From Variovorax paradoxus (GTDB lineage Bacteria > Pseudomonadota > Gammaproteobacteria > Burkholderiales > Burkholderiaceae_C), in NCBI RefSeq assembly GCF_022009635.1, contig NZ_CP091716.1, positions 3,797,001 through 3,861,000 on the forward strand: a DNA stretch of 64,000 bases, in the 5' to 3' direction. Shown one piece after another: positions 39,460 through 52,206 of this stretch. Under the pieces are notes generated by a model. The model saw nothing but the letters and a program-made list of their open reading frames with translations, was not told the origin of the DNA and searched no databases. The first letter of the stretch is position 1. Each line of letters begins with the position of its first letter. Both the position numbers and the translations under genes were made by a program.

Positions 39460-40953
39460 ATGAATCGCGAAATGTTGATGTTGGTGGATGCGATCTCGCG
39501 CGAGAAGAACGTCGAGCGTGACGTCGTTTTTGGCGCGGTCGAGTCCGCGCTGGCGCAAGCCACCAAGAAGCTCCATCAGGGCGACGTGGACATCCGCGTC
39601 TCGGTCGACCGCGACAGCGGCGACTACGAAACCTTCCGCCGCTGGCACGTCGTTCCGGACGAAGCCGGCCTGCAGCTGCCCGACCAGGAAATCCTGCTTT
39701 TCGAAGCCAAGGAAGAAATGTCGGACATCGAGGTCGGCGAGTACATCGAGGAAGCGGTCGAGTCGGTGCCGATCGGCCGTATCGGTGCCATGGCTGCCAA
39801 GCAGGTCATCCTGCAGAAGATCCGCGACGCCGAGCGCGAGATGCTGCTCAACGACTTCATGTCGCGCGGGGACAAGATCTTCGTGGGCACCGTCAAGCGC
39901 CTGGACAAGGGTGACATCATCGTCGAGGCCGGCCGTGTCGAAGGCCGCCTGCGTCGCAGCGAGATGATCGCCAAGGAAAACCTGCGCAATGGCGACCGCG
40001 TGCGCGCCATGATCATGGAAGTCGACCTGACGCTGCGCGGCGCGCCGATCATCCTGTCGCGCTCGGCTCCCGAGTTCATGATCGAGCTGTTCCGCCAGGA
40101 AGTGCCTGAAATCGAGCAGGGCCTGCTCGAAATCAAGAGCTGCGCCCGCGACCCGGGTTCGCGCGCCAAGATCGCCGTGCTCTCGCACGACAAGCGCGTC
40201 GACCCGATCGGCACCTGCGTCGGCGTGCGCGGCACCCGAGTGAACGCCGTGACCAACGAACTCGCCGGCGAGCGCGTGGACATCGTTCTATGGAGCGAAG
40301 ACCCGGCCCAGTTCGTGATCGGTGCCCTGGCGCCCGCCAACGTGTCGTCGATCGTGGTCGATGAAGAAAAGCACGCCATGGACGTGGTGGTCGACGAGGA
40401 AAACCTCGCCATCGCCATCGGCCGTGGCGGCCAGAACGTGCGCCTGGCTTCCGACCTCACCGGTTGGAAGATCAACATCATGGACGCCAACGAGTCGGCC
40501 CAGAAGCAGGCGACCGAGACCGACGCCAGCCGCAAGCTCTTCATGGAAAAGCTCGACGTCGACGAGGAAATCGCCGACATCCTGATCTCCGAAGGCTTCA
40601 ACAGCCTCGAGGAAGTCGCATACGTGCCGATTTCCGAAATGCTGGAGATCGAGGCTTTCGACGAAGACACCATCAACGAGCTGCGCTCGCGTGCCAAGGA
40701 TGCGCTGCTGACCATGGAAATCGCCAAGGAAGAGGGCGTCGAGGGTGCGCCGCAGGTCTCGCAAGACCTGCACGACCTCGAAGGGCTCGACCCCGAGCTG
40801 ATTCCCAAGCTGGTCGAAGCGGGTGTGAACACCCGTGACGATCTTGCCGACCTCGCGGTCGATGAACTCACCGAGATCACCGGCCACAGCGCCGATGACG
40901 CCAAAGCCCTCATCTTGAAAGCCCGCGAACATTGGTTCGCCGGCCAAGAGTGA
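39460..40953 (+). CDS. nusA: Transcription termination/antitermination factor NusA
   Basis: RNA polymerase-binding elongation factor of 497 residues. Domains in order: N-terminal polymerase-binding domain (about 1-130; [31 protein letters not shown]), S1 domain (about 135-200; [26 protein letters not shown]), KH1 and KH2 (about 205-345; [30 protein letters not shown]), and two C-terminal acidic repeats (about 365-495). The length equals the E. coli protein (495). It begins 15 bases after rimP with GAGG upstream. In E. coli NusA represses its own operon at the leader, which makes the terminator ahead of rimP worth testing. Confidence 0.97.
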   Translation: MNREMLMLVDAISREKNVERDVVFGAVESALAQATKKLHQGDVDIRVSVDRDSGDYETFRRWHVVPDEAGLQLPDQEILLFEAKEEMSDIEVGEYIEEAVESVPIGRIGAMAAKQVILQKIRDAEREMLLNDFMSRGDKIFVGTVKRLDKGDIIVEAGRVEGRLRRSEMIAKENLRNGDRVRAMIMEVDLTLRGAPIILSRSAPEFMIELFRQEVPEIEQGLLEIKSCARDPGSRAKIAVLSHDKRVDPIGTCVGVRGTRVNAVTNELAGERVDIVLWSEDPAQFVIGALAPANVSSIVVDEEKHAMDVVVDEENLAIAIGRGGQNVRLASDLTGWKINIMDANESAQKQATETDASRKLFMEKLDVDEEIADILISEGFNSLEEVAYVPISEMLEIEAFDEDTINELRSRAKDALLTMEIAKEEGVEGAPQVSQDLHDLEGLDPELIPKLVEAGVNTRDDLADLAVDELTEITGHSADDAKALILKAREHWFAGQE

Positions 40954-40977
40954 CGGTCATGGAGGCACGAAACCAAT

Positions 40978-43959
<2,982 letters not shown>

Positions 43960-43980
43960 GCGTTCGACGCGAGAGAGTCC

Positions 43981-44352
43981 ATGCCGAAAAGAAAAGCCGC
44001 CGCCCCCAACCGCGCGTTCAAGGTCGCCGACCAGATCCAGCGGGATCTGACGGAGTTGATCGCGCGCGAGTTGAAGGACCCGCGCGTGGGCATGGTCACG
44101 ATCCAGGCGGTCGAGGTGACGCCCGACTATGCGCATGCGAAGGTCTTCTTCAGCATGCTCACGGGCGACGTGACCGAGACCACCGAAGCGCTGAACCAGG
44201 CCGCGGGCTTCCTGCGCAACGGCCTGTTCAAGCGCCTGCATATCCACACCGTGCCCACGCTGCACTTCCTGTTCGACCGCACCACCGAGCGTGCGGCCGA
44301 CATGAACGCGCTCATCGCGCAAGCAGTCGCTTCGCGCTCGAAAGACGACTAG
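43981..44352 (+). CDS. rbfA: Ribosome-binding factor A
   Basis: KH-fold 30S maturation factor of 123 residues. The sequence [58 protein letters not shown] matches RbfA, including the DPRVGMVTI and [11 protein letters not shown] phrases. The C-terminus [19 protein letters not shown] is also typical. It starts 21 bases after infB and ends two bases before the truB ATG, so the genes are cotranscribed. Confidence 0.96.
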   Translation: MPKRKAAAPNRAFKVADQIQRDLTELIARELKDPRVGMVTIQAVEVTPDYAHAKVFFSMLTGDVTETTEALNQAAGFLRNGLFKRLHIHTVPTLHFLFDRTTERAADMNALIAQAVASRSKDD

Positions 44353-44354
44353 CC

Positions 44355-45320
44355 ATGAACGCGCCACGCACACGGGTGCAGCGGCGCCCTGTGCATGGGG
44401 TGTTGTTGCTCGACAAGCCGCTGGGACTCTCCAGCAACCAGGCCTTGCAGAAGGCCAAGTGGTTGCTGCGCGCGGAAAAGGCGGGCCACACCGGCACGCT
44501 CGATCCGCTCGCGACGGGTGTCCTGCCGCTGTGCTTTGGCGCGGCCACCAAATTCAGCCAGCTCCATCTGGATGCTGACAAGACCTACGAGGCCACGGCC
44601 CGCCTGGGCGTGAAAACCGCCACCGGCGACGCCGAAGGCGATGTCATCGCCGAGCGGTCCGTGCAAGTGACGCCGGAAGACCTGGCGCGCGTCGAGGCGC
44701 AGTTCACCGGGCCGATCCGGCAGGTGCCGCCCATGCACAGCGCGCTCAAGAAAGACGGCAAGGCGCTGTACGAATATGCCCGCGAAGGCATCGAGATCGA
44801 GCGGGCGCCGCGCGACGTGGTGATCCACAAGCTGGCGATCGACACGGTCGGCGCCATCGGCGACAACGTCATCCGCATCCTTGCCACCGTGAGCAAGGGC
44901 ACCTACATTCGCACCCTCGGCGAGGACATCGGCGAGGCGCTGGGTTGCGGCGCGCACCTGACATCGCTGCGCCGCGTTGCCACCGGCGATTTCGTCGAGG
45001 CGCAGTGCGTCACGCTCGAAGCCCTGGAGGCCATGGACGAAGACGAGCGTCTGGCGCGCCTCCTGCCCGCCGAGGCGCTGGTGGACGGCCACAGCCGCGT
45101 CACGCTGGGCGCGGAAGATGCTGCACGCTTTCTTTCGGGCCTGCGCCGCCGTGGCAGCTGGGTCGATGCGGGCGAGGTGGCCGTTTTCGGCGCCGAGCCG
45201 GCCGCCTTTCTCGGGACGGCCCATGTCACGGCCGGTGAACTGATTCCGGGGCGCTTGCTGAACCCCATCGAAATCCAGCAAATTCTTTTGAACGCACAAC
45301 AGACCGAAGCGACACCATGA
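44355..45320 (+). CDS. truB: tRNA pseudouridine-55 synthase
   Basis: Makes pseudouridine 55 in the T loop of tRNAs. The 321 residues start [32 protein letters not shown], with the catalytic segment [18 protein letters not shown] (Asp50) and family motifs [10 protein letters not shown] and [14 protein letters not shown]-terminal PUA-like region (about 250-321) is present. The open frame upstream to 43869 is infB/rbfA shadow, and ATG 44355 gives normal length. The stop overlaps the typA start (ATGA). Confidence 0.96.
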   Translation: MNAPRTRVQRRPVHGVLLLDKPLGLSSNQALQKAKWLLRAEKAGHTGTLDPLATGVLPLCFGAATKFSQLHLDADKTYEATARLGVKTATGDAEGDVIAERSVQVTPEDLARVEAQFTGPIRQVPPMHSALKKDGKALYEYAREGIEIERAPRDVVIHKLAIDTVGAIGDNVIRILATVSKGTYIRTLGEDIGEALGCGAHLTSLRRVATGDFVEAQCVTLEALEAMDEDERLARLLPAEALVDGHSRVTLGAEDAARFLSGLRRRGSWVDAGEVAVFGAEPAAFLGTAHVTAGELIPGRLLNPIEIQQILLNAQQTEATP

Positions 45321-47155
45321 GTACCAAGCAAATTCGCAATATCGCCATCATTGCCCACGTGGACCATGGCAAGACCACCATGGTCGACCAACTGCTGCGC
45401 CAGTCGGGAACCTTCGCCGATCACGAGAAAGTGGTCGATACGGTGATGGACAACAACGCGATCGAAAAAGAACGCGGCATCACGATTCTGGCCAAGAACT
45501 GCGCCGTGACCTGGCAAGGCACGCACATCAACATCGTCGACACCCCGGGCCACGCGGACTTCGGCGGTGAAGTGGAACGCGCGCTGTCGATGGTCGACGG
45601 CGTGGTGCTGCTGATCGACGCCCAGGAAGGCCCGATGCCGCAGACGCGCTTCGTGACCAAGAAGGCGCTGGCCCTCGGCCTGAAGCCGATCCTGGTGGTG
45701 AACAAGGTCGACAAGCCCGGCGCCAACCCCGACAAGGTGGTCAACGCCGCCTTCGACCTGTTCGACAAGCTCGGCGCGACCGACGAGCAGCTCGACTTCC
45801 CGGTGGTGTACGCCTCGGGCATCAACGGCTGGTCGTCGCTGGAAGAAGGCGCGCCCGGTGAGCAGTGGGGCCCCGACATGTCGGCCCTCTTCGACACCAT
45901 CCTGAAGCACGTGCCGTCGCAAAAGGGCGACCCCGCCGCGCCGCTGCAGCTGCAGATTTCCGCGCTCGACTTCTCGACCTTCGTCGGCCGCATCGGCGTG
46001 GGCCGCATCAGCCAGGGCACGCTCAAGCCCATGACGGACGTCGTGGTCATGGAAGGTCCGGACGGCAAGTCGATCAAGGGGCGCGTCAACCAGGTGCTGA
46101 CGTTCCAGGGCCTGGACCGCGTGCAAGCCACCGAAGCCGGCCCCGGCGAAATCGTGCTGATCAACGGCATTGCAGACATCGGCATCGGCGTGACCATCAC
46201 CGACCCGGCCAACCCGGCACCGCTGCCGATGCTGAAGGTCGACGAACCCACGCTGACGATGAACTTCTGCGTCAACACCAGCCCGCTGGCCGGCCGCGAA
46301 GGCAAGTTCGTCACCAGCCGCCAGATCTGGGACCGCCTGCAGAAGGAACTGCAGCACAACGTGGCCCTTCGCGTGAACGAGACCGACGAAGAAGGCATCT
46401 TCGAAGTCATGGGCCGCGGCGAACTGCACCTGACCATCCTGCTGGAAAACATGCGTCGCGAAGGCTATGAAATGGCCGTCTCGAAGCCGCGCGTGGTGTT
46501 CCGCACCGTCAACGGCGAAAAGCACGAGCCCATCGAGCTGGTGACCGCCGACATCGAAGACCAGCACCAGGGCGGCGTGATGCAGGCACTGGGCGAGCGC
46601 AAGGGCGAACTGGTCAACATGGAACCGGACGGCCGTGGCCGCGTGCGCCTGGAGTACCGCATTCCGGCGCGTGGCCTGATCGGCTTCACCAACGAATTCC
46701 TGAACCTGACGCGTGGCTCGGGCCTCATCAGCAACATCTTCGACAGCTACGAGCCGCACAAGGGCGACATCGGCGGCCGCAAGAACGGCGTGCTGATCTC
46801 GATGGACGACGGTGAAATCTTCACCTACGCCCTGGGCAAGCTCGACGACCGCGGCCGCATGTTCGTGCGCGCCAACGACCCGGTGTACGAAGGCATGATC
46901 GTCGGCATCCACAGCCGCGACAACGACCTGGTGGTGAACGCCACGCGTACCAAGCAGCTGACCAACTTCCGCGTGAGCGGCAAGGAAGACGCGATCAAGA
47001 TCACGCCCCCGATCGAACTCACGCTCGAATACGGCGTGGAATTCATCGAGGACGACGAACTGGTCGAAATCACGCCCAAGAGCGTTCGCCTGCGCAAGCG
47101 TTTCCTGAAGGAACACGAGCGCAAGCGCGCCGGCCGCGACACCTCGCAAGGCTGA
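45317..47155 (+). CDS. typA: Ribosome-associated GTPase TypA/BipA
   Basis: EF-G-like GTPase of 612 residues that assists 50S assembly under stress. The G domain starts [26 protein letters not shown], with [12 protein letters not shown] and NKVDKPGA. Domains II, III and V follow, and the BipA-specific C-terminal domain contains [22 protein letters not shown] and [16 protein letters not shown]. The length matches the family (about 605-610). Its ATG overlaps the truB stop, putting it at the end of the nusA operon; in enterics bipA is usually separate. A terminator follows at 47209-47261. Confidence 0.97.
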   Translation: MSTKQIRNIAIIAHVDHGKTTMVDQLLRQSGTFADHEKVVDTVMDNNAIEKERGITILAKNCAVTWQGTHINIVDTPGHADFGGEVERALSMVDGVVLLIDAQEGPMPQTRFVTKKALALGLKPILVVNKVDKPGANPDKVVNAAFDLFDKLGATDEQLDFPVVYASGINGWSSLEEGAPGEQWGPDMSALFDTILKHVPSQKGDPAAPLQLQISALDFSTFVGRIGVGRISQGTLKPMTDVVVMEGPDGKSIKGRVNQVLTFQGLDRVQATEAGPGEIVLINGIADIGIGVTITDPANPAPLPMLKVDEPTLTMNFCVNTSPLAGREGKFVTSRQIWDRLQKELQHNVALRVNETDEEGIFEVMGRGELHLTILLENMRREGYEMAVSKPRVVFRTVNGEKHEPIELVTADIEDQHQGGVMQALGERKGELVNMEPDGRGRVRLEYRIPARGLIGFTNEFLNLTRGSGLISNIFDSYEPHKGDIGGRKNGVLISMDDGEIFTYALGKLDDRGRMFVRANDPVYEGMIVGIHSRDNDLVVNATRTKQLTNFRVSGKEDAIKITPPIELTLEYGVEFIEDDELVEITPKSVRLRKRFLKEHERKRAGRDTSQG

Positions 47156-47208
47156 TCGATAGCCGTTGCCTTGCAGTGCGCCTCGGCGCACGGCGGGGCA
47201 TCCCCCAA

Positions 47209-47261
47209 GAATCACCATCCGGTGCGGCTTCTTCGCGAAGCCGTCGCCGCTGGTGATTTTT
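47209..47261 (+). terminator. Terminator-like stem-loop after typA
   Basis: AATCACCA (47210-47217) pairs with TGGTGATT (47251-47258), enclosing an inner GGCTTC/GAAGCC hairpin. The T run to 47261 suits the plus strand, and the element lies between convergent typA and the unknown gene ending at 47278. Confidence 0.75.
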
Positions 47262-47277
47262 GACGTCTGGGGCGTGC

Positions 47278-48780
47278 TTAGCGGGATGACTTGGGCGGCG
47301 GAGGAAGTGGTGGTGGCGGCGATGGCGGCGCCGGGAACGCAGGCATCGCTGCATCGCTCGCGCCGATCTTGCGCATGCGAGCTTCGACGACCTTGCGCAT
47401 GAAGGTCTGCATGAAGTCGTCGCCCACGCGCCAGGTGCCGTTGTCCTGCACGAAAGTGAATTCGCCGGTCAGCGGCAGCGCCATGCCGCCATTGCCGGCA
47501 AGGGCGCCGAGCAGGCGGTCGTTGTATTCGACCACCAGCGGGCAGGCCTGCTGCCCCGCACCGCCCTCGAGGGCCCGGCATGGGCCTGTGGGTTCGATGT
47601 CGGCGATTTCGCGGGTGCGGTCAGGGTCGAGGTCCAGCAGCCCCGAGGCGGCGCGTTCCTGCGCACGCATGCGTGCCAGCGCGCCGGACGGCGAACGTGC
47701 CGACAGCGATTCGGCGCCTTCACGGAAGGCTTTTTCCATTGCCTCGCGGCCGATGGGTTCTGCATTGAAAAGAGGCTTGCCGCTGGCGTCGAGATGGCCG
47801 AAGCGTGCCTCGACGATGTCCGCATCCGCGCCGCGCACCACCATTTCGTCGCTCTTGGGCGATGTTGCGCCGATGGTGAAGGCCATCGAGTCCTTGTCGT
47901 CGCCCTGGGTCATCGTCGCGATGCAGCCGCGCACGCGCTGGTCCTTGCGGTAGCCGACTTCGCGGATGCCGCCGAGCACGGGCGTGTGGATGTCGGCGCG
48001 TTTCTCGGCATCGAAGGTGCGCATGCGCACGTCCATGGTCACGCGGAACATCATGTTGTTCAGGGTCTTGCGCGTGGAGCTGGCGTCGCAGGCGGGCACG
48101 CTGTCCGGCGCGAACAGATACCAGCCCGCGCCGCCACCGATCACGAGCACCGTGAGGATGAATTTCCAGGCGCCGCTGCGGCTCTGGCGCTGCGCGCGTG
48201 ATTTCCATTCGGCGACAGTCCGGTCTTCGGCCTCGATCAGCGCCTGGGCCTCGGCGACGATGCGCGAGCGCTCGGCGGCCATGGCAAAGGCGGGTTCGGC
48301 AGCGACTTGCGCGCGGGTGGCGTCGAAGCGTTCCCGTTCGAGCGGACCGTCCGTCACCAGCCAGCCCAGCGTGGCGCCCAGTGCGGCGGGAACGGTGCCG
48401 GCGACGGGCGTTTCCTGCAGCGCCATGTCGCGCGTTTCCGCGTCGATCAGGCCGTCGCGGTAGAGCGCCTGGACCGCCTCGTGGGTGATGCCGCGCTCGG
48501 CGCATTCCATGAGGTCGTCGGCATCGATGGCGGTGTCGGTTGCGTCGTCGGCGTTCGGGTCGGGTGGCGTGGCGTCCTGAATCCGGTCGAGCGCCGCGTT
48601 CTGTTCTTCTTCGGTGACCAGGCCCTTGGCGCGCATCCAGGCGAGCGCGTGGGCCGGGCTCGGGAGCGGGGGAAGGGTGGAGGTCTCGGGGTGGGCGAGC
48701 ACTGCGTCGTGCTGCGTGTCGGTGATGAGGCCCTGGTTCAACAGGGCAAGGAACGCGTCCGGATTGGCGTCAGAAGTCAT
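47278..48780 (-). CDS. Unknown membrane-anchored protein with N-terminal GLIT-type helical repeats
   Basis: A 500-residue protein I do not recognise. The N-terminal part (1-200) is acidic and has at least three copies of a short motif: LLNQGLITDTQHDAVL (13-28), MRAKGLVTEEEQNAAL (49-64) and LYRDGLIDAETRDMAL (106-121), plus a weaker LGWLVTDGPLERERFDA (138-154). One membrane helix (about 205-224) follows a basic stretch, so the N-terminus should be cytoplasmic. The outside domain (230-470) has two cysteine-containing blocks (PACDASSTRKTLNNMMF, RGCIATMT) and GPCRALEGGAGQQACPLVVEYNDRL. The tail is proline-rich. It is convergent with typA and followed by no partner gene on its own strand. Confidence 0.75.
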   Translation of the reverse strand: MTSDANPDAFLALLNQGLITDTQHDAVLAHPETSTLPPLPSPAHALAWMRAKGLVTEEEQNAALDRIQDATPPDPNADDATDTAIDADDLMECAERGITHEAVQALYRDGLIDAETRDMALQETPVAGTVPAALGATLGWLVTDGPLERERFDATRAQVAAEPAFAMAAERSRIVAEAQALIEAEDRTVAEWKSRAQRQSRSGAWKFILTVLVIGGGAGWYLFAPDSVPACDASSTRKTLNNMMFRVTMDVRMRTFDAEKRADIHTPVLGGIREVGYRKDQRVRGCIATMTQGDDKDSMAFTIGATSPKSDEMVVRGADADIVEARFGHLDASGKPLFNAEPIGREAMEKAFREGAESLSARSPSGALARMRAQERAASGLLDLDPDRTREIADIEPTGPCRALEGGAGQQACPLVVEYNDRLLGALAGNGGMALPLTGEFTFVQDNGTWRVGDDFMQTFMRKVVEARMRKIGASDAAMPAFPAPPSPPPPLPPPPKSSR

Positions 48781-48849
48781 GCGGGGATTCTGCCGTGGGC
48801 TCCCGGGGGCCTCGCGTCGGCCAAAGCGGACAAAACGGGCGCAGCGGAC

Positions 48850-48880
48850 AAAAAAACGCCGGCGGGCGCCGGCGTTGTCT
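48850..48880 (-). terminator. Intrinsic terminator of the sigma-factor locus
   Basis: On the minus strand AACGCCGGCG and CGCCGGCGTT form a perfect 10-base-pair stem with a two-base loop, followed by a T run. It sits just downstream of the COG4315-type lipoprotein gene ending at 48901. Confidence 0.88.
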
Positions 48881-48900
48881 TGCGTCAGGTCCCGGGGGAA

Positions 48901-49284
48901 TCAGGGGCGGGCAACTTTCCACGCGCCGTTCAGAGCGCCGTCGCCGGTCTTGTCGCCAGCCTTGGCGTCCTTCGACCAGTAGTACAGCGGCCAGCCCTTG
49001 TAGGCCCATTGGCGCTTGCCGTCTTCGCGAATGATGATGGTGTAGCCGCCCATGGGCTTGGCGGTTTCGGCCACGCCGAGCGCGGGCCAGTTGGTGGCGC
49101 ACTGCGCGTTGCAGGCGGAGGTGCCGGCGCCGGCCGTGTCCTTGGCGAAGGTGTACAGCGTCATGCCGTTCGGGCCGACCAGAATGCCGTCGGCGGTGCG
49201 GGTGGGCGTGTCGGGGGCCGGGGACATGCTGCCGCAGCCGGCGAGCAGGGCTGCCGCGAGGATCGAGGCGCTGAGCAATTTCAT
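48901..49284 (-). CDS. COG4315-type secreted-repeat lipoprotein
   Basis: A 127-residue predicted lipoprotein with signal peptide MKLLSASILAAALLAGC (Cys17) and a small mature domain. The domain has GPNGMTLYTFAKDTAG, a paired-cysteine motif CNAQCATNWPAL and WAYKGWPLYYWSKDAKAGDKTGDG, all characteristic of the COG4315/secreted-repeat family. AAGGAG lies eight bases before the ATG. A close paralogue is at 50740-51120, and the ECF sigma/anti-sigma pair lies between them. The biochemical role of the family is unknown; the Trp/Tyr-rich surface and cysteine pair suggest binding or redox activity. Confidence 0.85.
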   Translation of the reverse strand: MKLLSASILAAALLAGCGSMSPAPDTPTRTADGILVGPNGMTLYTFAKDTAGAGTSACNAQCATNWPALGVAETAKPMGGYTIIIREDGKRQWAYKGWPLYYWSKDAKAGDKTGDGALNGAWKVARP

Positions 49285-49370
49285 GCAGTTTCTCCTTCAG
49301 TTGATGAATCGCGAAAACAAGGCCGGTGACCGGCCGGGGTGGTTGCGCGAGCCGGCAGTTTATGCGTTCG

Positions 49371-50195
49371 TTAAGACAAATCGCGGTAGGCCAGCGTCGC
49401 GAGTTTGAGCAAAACGTCACGCGGCAACTTGCCGGCGATGGCGTAGCCGAATCCTTGGTCGACCCAGTAGAAGCTGGGCACCGGGCCCTCGGATGCGAAG
49501 CGGAACGCGGTTTCCCGCGCGGCGGTGGCGCCGGCCGCGTTGGCGTCGAGGGTGCCAATGTAGAGCGTCACGCGCTCGCCGGCGGCGTCTTCGAACATGA
49601 ACTGGGCGCGTGCACCGGTCTCTCCCGGCAGCAGGCGGCCGCCGACCAGGGTGTAGCCCTGGGCGGACAGGTCGGGCACCTTCAGCGGCCGGTCCAGGCG
49701 CCTGGAGAGCCATTGCACCAAGTGCTGCTGCTCGGCGGCGGTCACTTCGACCGGATGTCTTTTCTCGGGCGAATAGACGGCGTGCGCGACCGATGCGTCG
49801 TGCACGAACTCGCGCAGCGCCGGGGCGCGAGCCAGTTGCTGCTGTGCACCGCCGCGCGGCGCGGACCATTGGGCATTGCCCAGCCAGCCGGCGGCAAAGG
49901 CCACCAGCAGGCCGGCCGCCAGGCCGCCCCGGTGCATCCACGCGCCGCGCTGCGCATGGCGGGGTTGGCTGCGGTCCAGCACGGCCGTCAGCGTGTCGGG
50001 GACGGGCACATCGAGCAGTTCGCCGTGCAGCCGGTGCAGGGCGTCGCGCTGTGTGTGCCATGAAGCGATCTTCGCGGCCACGGCCGGGTCGCGGGCAATG
50101 GCGTCCTCGACCACGCCATGACGATCCGGGGCCAACTGGCCGTCGACCCAGGCGTGCAGCTCGTCGTCGGTGGGGGGCGGGGCGGGGCGGTTCAT
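49371..50195 (-). CDS. Transmembrane anti-sigma factor
   Basis: A 274-residue single-pass protein. The cytoplasmic N-terminal domain (about 1-85) starts MNRPAPPPTDDELHAWVDGQLAPDRHGVVEDAIARDPAVAAKIASWHTQRDALHRLH, the helical anti-sigma fold of the FecR/RskA-like class; the zinc-binding His/Cys pattern of ZAS proteins is incomplete. A membrane helix follows (about 90-107), then a periplasmic sensor domain (about 115-274) with repeated aromatic residues. It begins 13 bases after the sigma gene, so it should sequester that sigma factor. The signal is unknown. Confidence 0.86.
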   Translation of the reverse strand: MNRPAPPPTDDELHAWVDGQLAPDRHGVVEDAIARDPAVAAKIASWHTQRDALHRLHGELLDVPVPDTLTAVLDRSQPRHAQRGAWMHRGGLAAGLLVAFAAGWLGNAQWSAPRGGAQQQLARAPALREFVHDASVAHAVYSPEKRHPVEVTAAEQQHLVQWLSRRLDRPLKVPDLSAQGYTLVGGRLLPGETGARAQFMFEDAAGERVTLYIGTLDANAAGATAARETAFRFASEGPVPSFYWVDQGFGYAIAGKLPRDVLLKLATLAYRDLS

Positions 50196-50208
50196 GGTGC
50201 GACGGGTT

Positions 50209-50724
50209 TCATTTGAGGCGGCGCAGGCCGGGGCGGACCGGCGCCGAGGTGCCGTCCATCAGTTCCTGGAGCCGCACGCGGGCGCGCGACAGGCGCGACA
50301 TCACTGTGCCGGCTGGAATGCCCAGCACCTTGGCCACTTCGGCGTACGACAGGTCTTCGAGCGTGACGAGCAGCAGCACCGCGCGCTGTTCCTCGGGCAA
50401 CTGCATCAGGCAGCGCTGCAGGTCGAGGCTGGTGTCCTGGCCGCGTCCAGAGTCGATGCCGCCGTGCAGTTCGTGCGGCAGATCGTCCAGCGGCACTACC
50501 GCGTGCGGCGGCGGCGTGCGCCGCACCTGGCTCGCGAAGATGTTGTGCATGACGGTGAAGAGCCACGCGCGCAGGTCGCTGCCCACCACCCACAGCCGCC
50601 ACTTGCTGCAGGCGCGCTCGAGCGTGTCCTGCACCAGGTCGTCGGCCGCCCACGCATTGCCGGTGAGCGCCCGCGCGTAGCGGCGCAGGCTCGGGATGTG
50701 CTCGACCAGCAGGCGGGCGTCCAT
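50209..50724 (-). CDS. ECF-subfamily RNA polymerase sigma factor
   Basis: A 171-residue group 4 sigma factor. Region 2 (about 8-75) includes RYARALTGNAWAADDLVQDTLERACSKW and LRAWLFTVMHNIF. Region 4 (about 105-160) includes LQRCLMQLPEEQRAVLLLVTLEDLSYAEVAKVLGIPAGTVMSRLSRARVRLQ, whose helix-turn-helix recognises the -35. No extra sensory domain is present. It sits between the COG4315-type exported protein gene (15 bases upstream) and the anti-sigma gene (13 bases downstream), so all three are probably one operon under autoregulation. Confidence 0.93.
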   Translation of the reverse strand: MDARLLVEHIPSLRRYARALTGNAWAADDLVQDTLERACSKWRLWVVGSDLRAWLFTVMHNIFASQVRRTPPPHAVVPLDDLPHELHGGIDSGRGQDTSLDLQRCLMQLPEEQRAVLLLVTLEDLSYAEVAKVLGIPAGTVMSRLSRARVRLQELMDGTSAPVRPGLRRLK

Positions 50725-50739
50725 GGGTGGATCGGCGCG

Positions 50740-51120
50740 TCAGGGCTTGGCGGTTTTCCAGCTGCCGTTGACGCCGTCGCCGGTCTTGTCGCCCGGCTTG
50801 GTGTCCTTGGCCCAGTAGTACAGCGGCCAGCCCTTGGCGGCCCATTGCTTCTTGCCGTCGTCGCGCGTGACGATGGTGAAGTCGCCGGCGGGCTTGTCGC
50901 TGTCGGCCGCCACGAAAGGCGGCCAGTTGGTGGCGCAGGCGCCGTTGCAGACCGACTTGCCGTTACCGGCGGTGTCCTTGTCGAAGGTGTAGAGCGTCAT
51001 GCCGTTGGGGCCGACCAGCGCGCCGTCGGCGGGCTTGGGCTGGGCGAGGGCGGGCAGGGCGAGCACGCCGCTCAGCAGGATGGCGGCGAGGCCGACGGAA
51101 GAGGCACGGAAGGTCGACAT
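50740..51120 (-). CDS. COG4315-type exported protein, first gene of the sigma operon
   Basis: A 126-residue exported protein. ATG 51120 (MSTFRASSVGLAAILLSGVLALPALAQPKPADG) follows AGGAG and gives a signal peptide with ALA-Q cleavage; the longer frame to 51150 would spoil the signal. The mature domain repeats the features of the paralogue at 48901-49284: GPNGMTLYTFDKDTAG, CNGACATNWPPF and WAAKGWPLYYWAKDTKPGDKTGDG. Unlike that paralogue it has no lipobox cysteine, so it should be soluble in the periplasm or secreted. It probably heads a transcript with the sigma and anti-sigma genes. Confidence 0.85.
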   Translation of the reverse strand: MSTFRASSVGLAAILLSGVLALPALAQPKPADGALVGPNGMTLYTFDKDTAGNGKSVCNGACATNWPPFVAADSDKPAGDFTIVTRDDGKKQWAAKGWPLYYWAKDTKPGDKTGDGVNGSWKTAKP

Positions 51121-51219
51121 GAAGGGGCTCCTGGGCGGTTGGCTTGCCATCGGCGATCCGATGACAACCGCACAAACGCCCGCAGCCCGTGTTTTATTCC
51201 ATCGCGCGCAAAAAAAGAT

Positions 51220-51696
51220 TCAGCGGTTGCGGCTCTTCATGGCGCGTTCGACCTCGCGCTTGCCTTCACGGTCCTTGATGGTGTCTCGCTTGTCGTGCTC
51301 GGCCTTGCCCTTGGCCAGGGCGATTTCGCACTTCACCTTGCCGGCCTTCCAGTGCAGGTTGAGCGGTACCAGCGTGTAGCCCTTTTGTTCGACCTTGCCG
51401 ATCAGGCGGCGGATTTCGTCCTTCTTCAGCAGCAGCTTCTTGGTGCGCACCGAATCGGGGTTGACGTGGGTCGACGCGCTCTTGAGCGGGTTGATCTGGC
51501 AGCCGACGACGAACAGCTCGCCGTTGCGGATCACCACGTAGCCGTCGGTGAGCTGCACCTTGCCTTCGCGCAGCGATTTGACTTCCCAGCCTTCGAGGAC
51601 CATGCCGGCCTCGAAGCGCTCTTCGAAGAAATAGTTGTACGCGGCCTTCTTGTTGTCGGCGATGCGGGAGGAGGTATCTTGTTTCTTTGTGGCCAT
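51220..51696 (-). CDS. smpB: SsrA-binding protein SmpB
   Basis: Binds tmRNA and delivers it to stalled ribosomes. The 158 residues include [44 protein letters not shown] and the basic C-terminal tail [30 protein letters not shown], which inserts in the mRNA channel. ATG 51696 ([17 protein letters not shown]) gives the usual length; the open frame further upstream is ratA shadow. It is divergent from ratA (63 bases apart), the arrangement common in proteobacteria. ssrA itself is not in the window. Confidence 0.96.
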   Translation of the reverse strand: MATKKQDTSSRIADNKKAAYNYFFEERFEAGMVLEGWEVKSLREGKVQLTDGYVVIRNGELFVVGCQINPLKSASTHVNPDSVRTKKLLLKKDEIRRLIGKVEQKGYTLVPLNLHWKAGKVKCEIALAKGKAEHDKRDTIKDREGKREVERAMKSRNR

Positions 51697-51759
51697 GACT
51701 CGGGAATGTTGGGGCTGCATGGCTTCAATACAATCCGTCGCGCACGCGGTGCCGATTCT

Positions 51760-52206
51760 ATGAAAACAGTCAACAAGTCCGTCCTCATCTGGTACAGCGC
51801 CGAAGAGATGTATGCGCTCGTCACCGACGTGGCCAAGTATCCGCAGTTTCTGCCCTGGTGCGACAAGTCGCGAATCATCGAGCAGGACGAGGCCGGGATG
51901 ACCGCCGAAGTCGGCCTGGCCTTTGCCGGCCTGCACCAGAGCTTCACCACCCGCAACACCCATGTGCCGGGGCGCGAAGTCCAGCTCAAGCTGGTCGACG
52001 GGCCGTTCTCCAACCTCGATGGCAAGTGGAAATTCGTGCCAGTCGGCGAGGAGGGCGAGCGCGCCTGCCGCGTCGAGCTGCACCTGAGCTACGGCTTCAG
52101 CAATTTCGCCCTGCAGACGCTGGTGGGGCCGGTGTTCGACACCATTGCATCGAGCCTGGTCGAAGCCTTCGTCAAGCGCGCAGAGCAGGTGTACGGCAGC
52201 TCTTGA
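51760..52206 (+). CDS. ratA: RatA/COQ10-like START-domain protein
   Basis: A 148-residue SRPBCC (START) protein. [42 protein letters not shown] is the characteristic beginning, followed by [21 protein letters not shown] and [27 protein letters not shown]. coli RatA was reported to block 70S association, while the eukaryotic relative COQ10 binds ubiquinone; which role applies here cannot be decided from sequence. It overlaps rnfH by one base. A TACAAT at 51729-51734 is a possible -10. Confidence 0.9.
   Translation: MKTVNKSVLIWYSAEEMYALVTDVAKYPQFLPWCDKSRIIEQDEAGMTAEVGLAFAGLHQSFTTRNTHVPGREVQLKLVDGPFSNLDGKWKFVPVGEEGERACRVELHLSYGFSNFALQTLVGPVFDTIASSLVEAFVKRAEQVYGSS

Noticed and set aside
44903..47581. 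Minus-strand open frame of 892 codons opposite typA
   Set aside because: Antisense shadow of typA and the start of the neighbouring gene, with no family resemblance.
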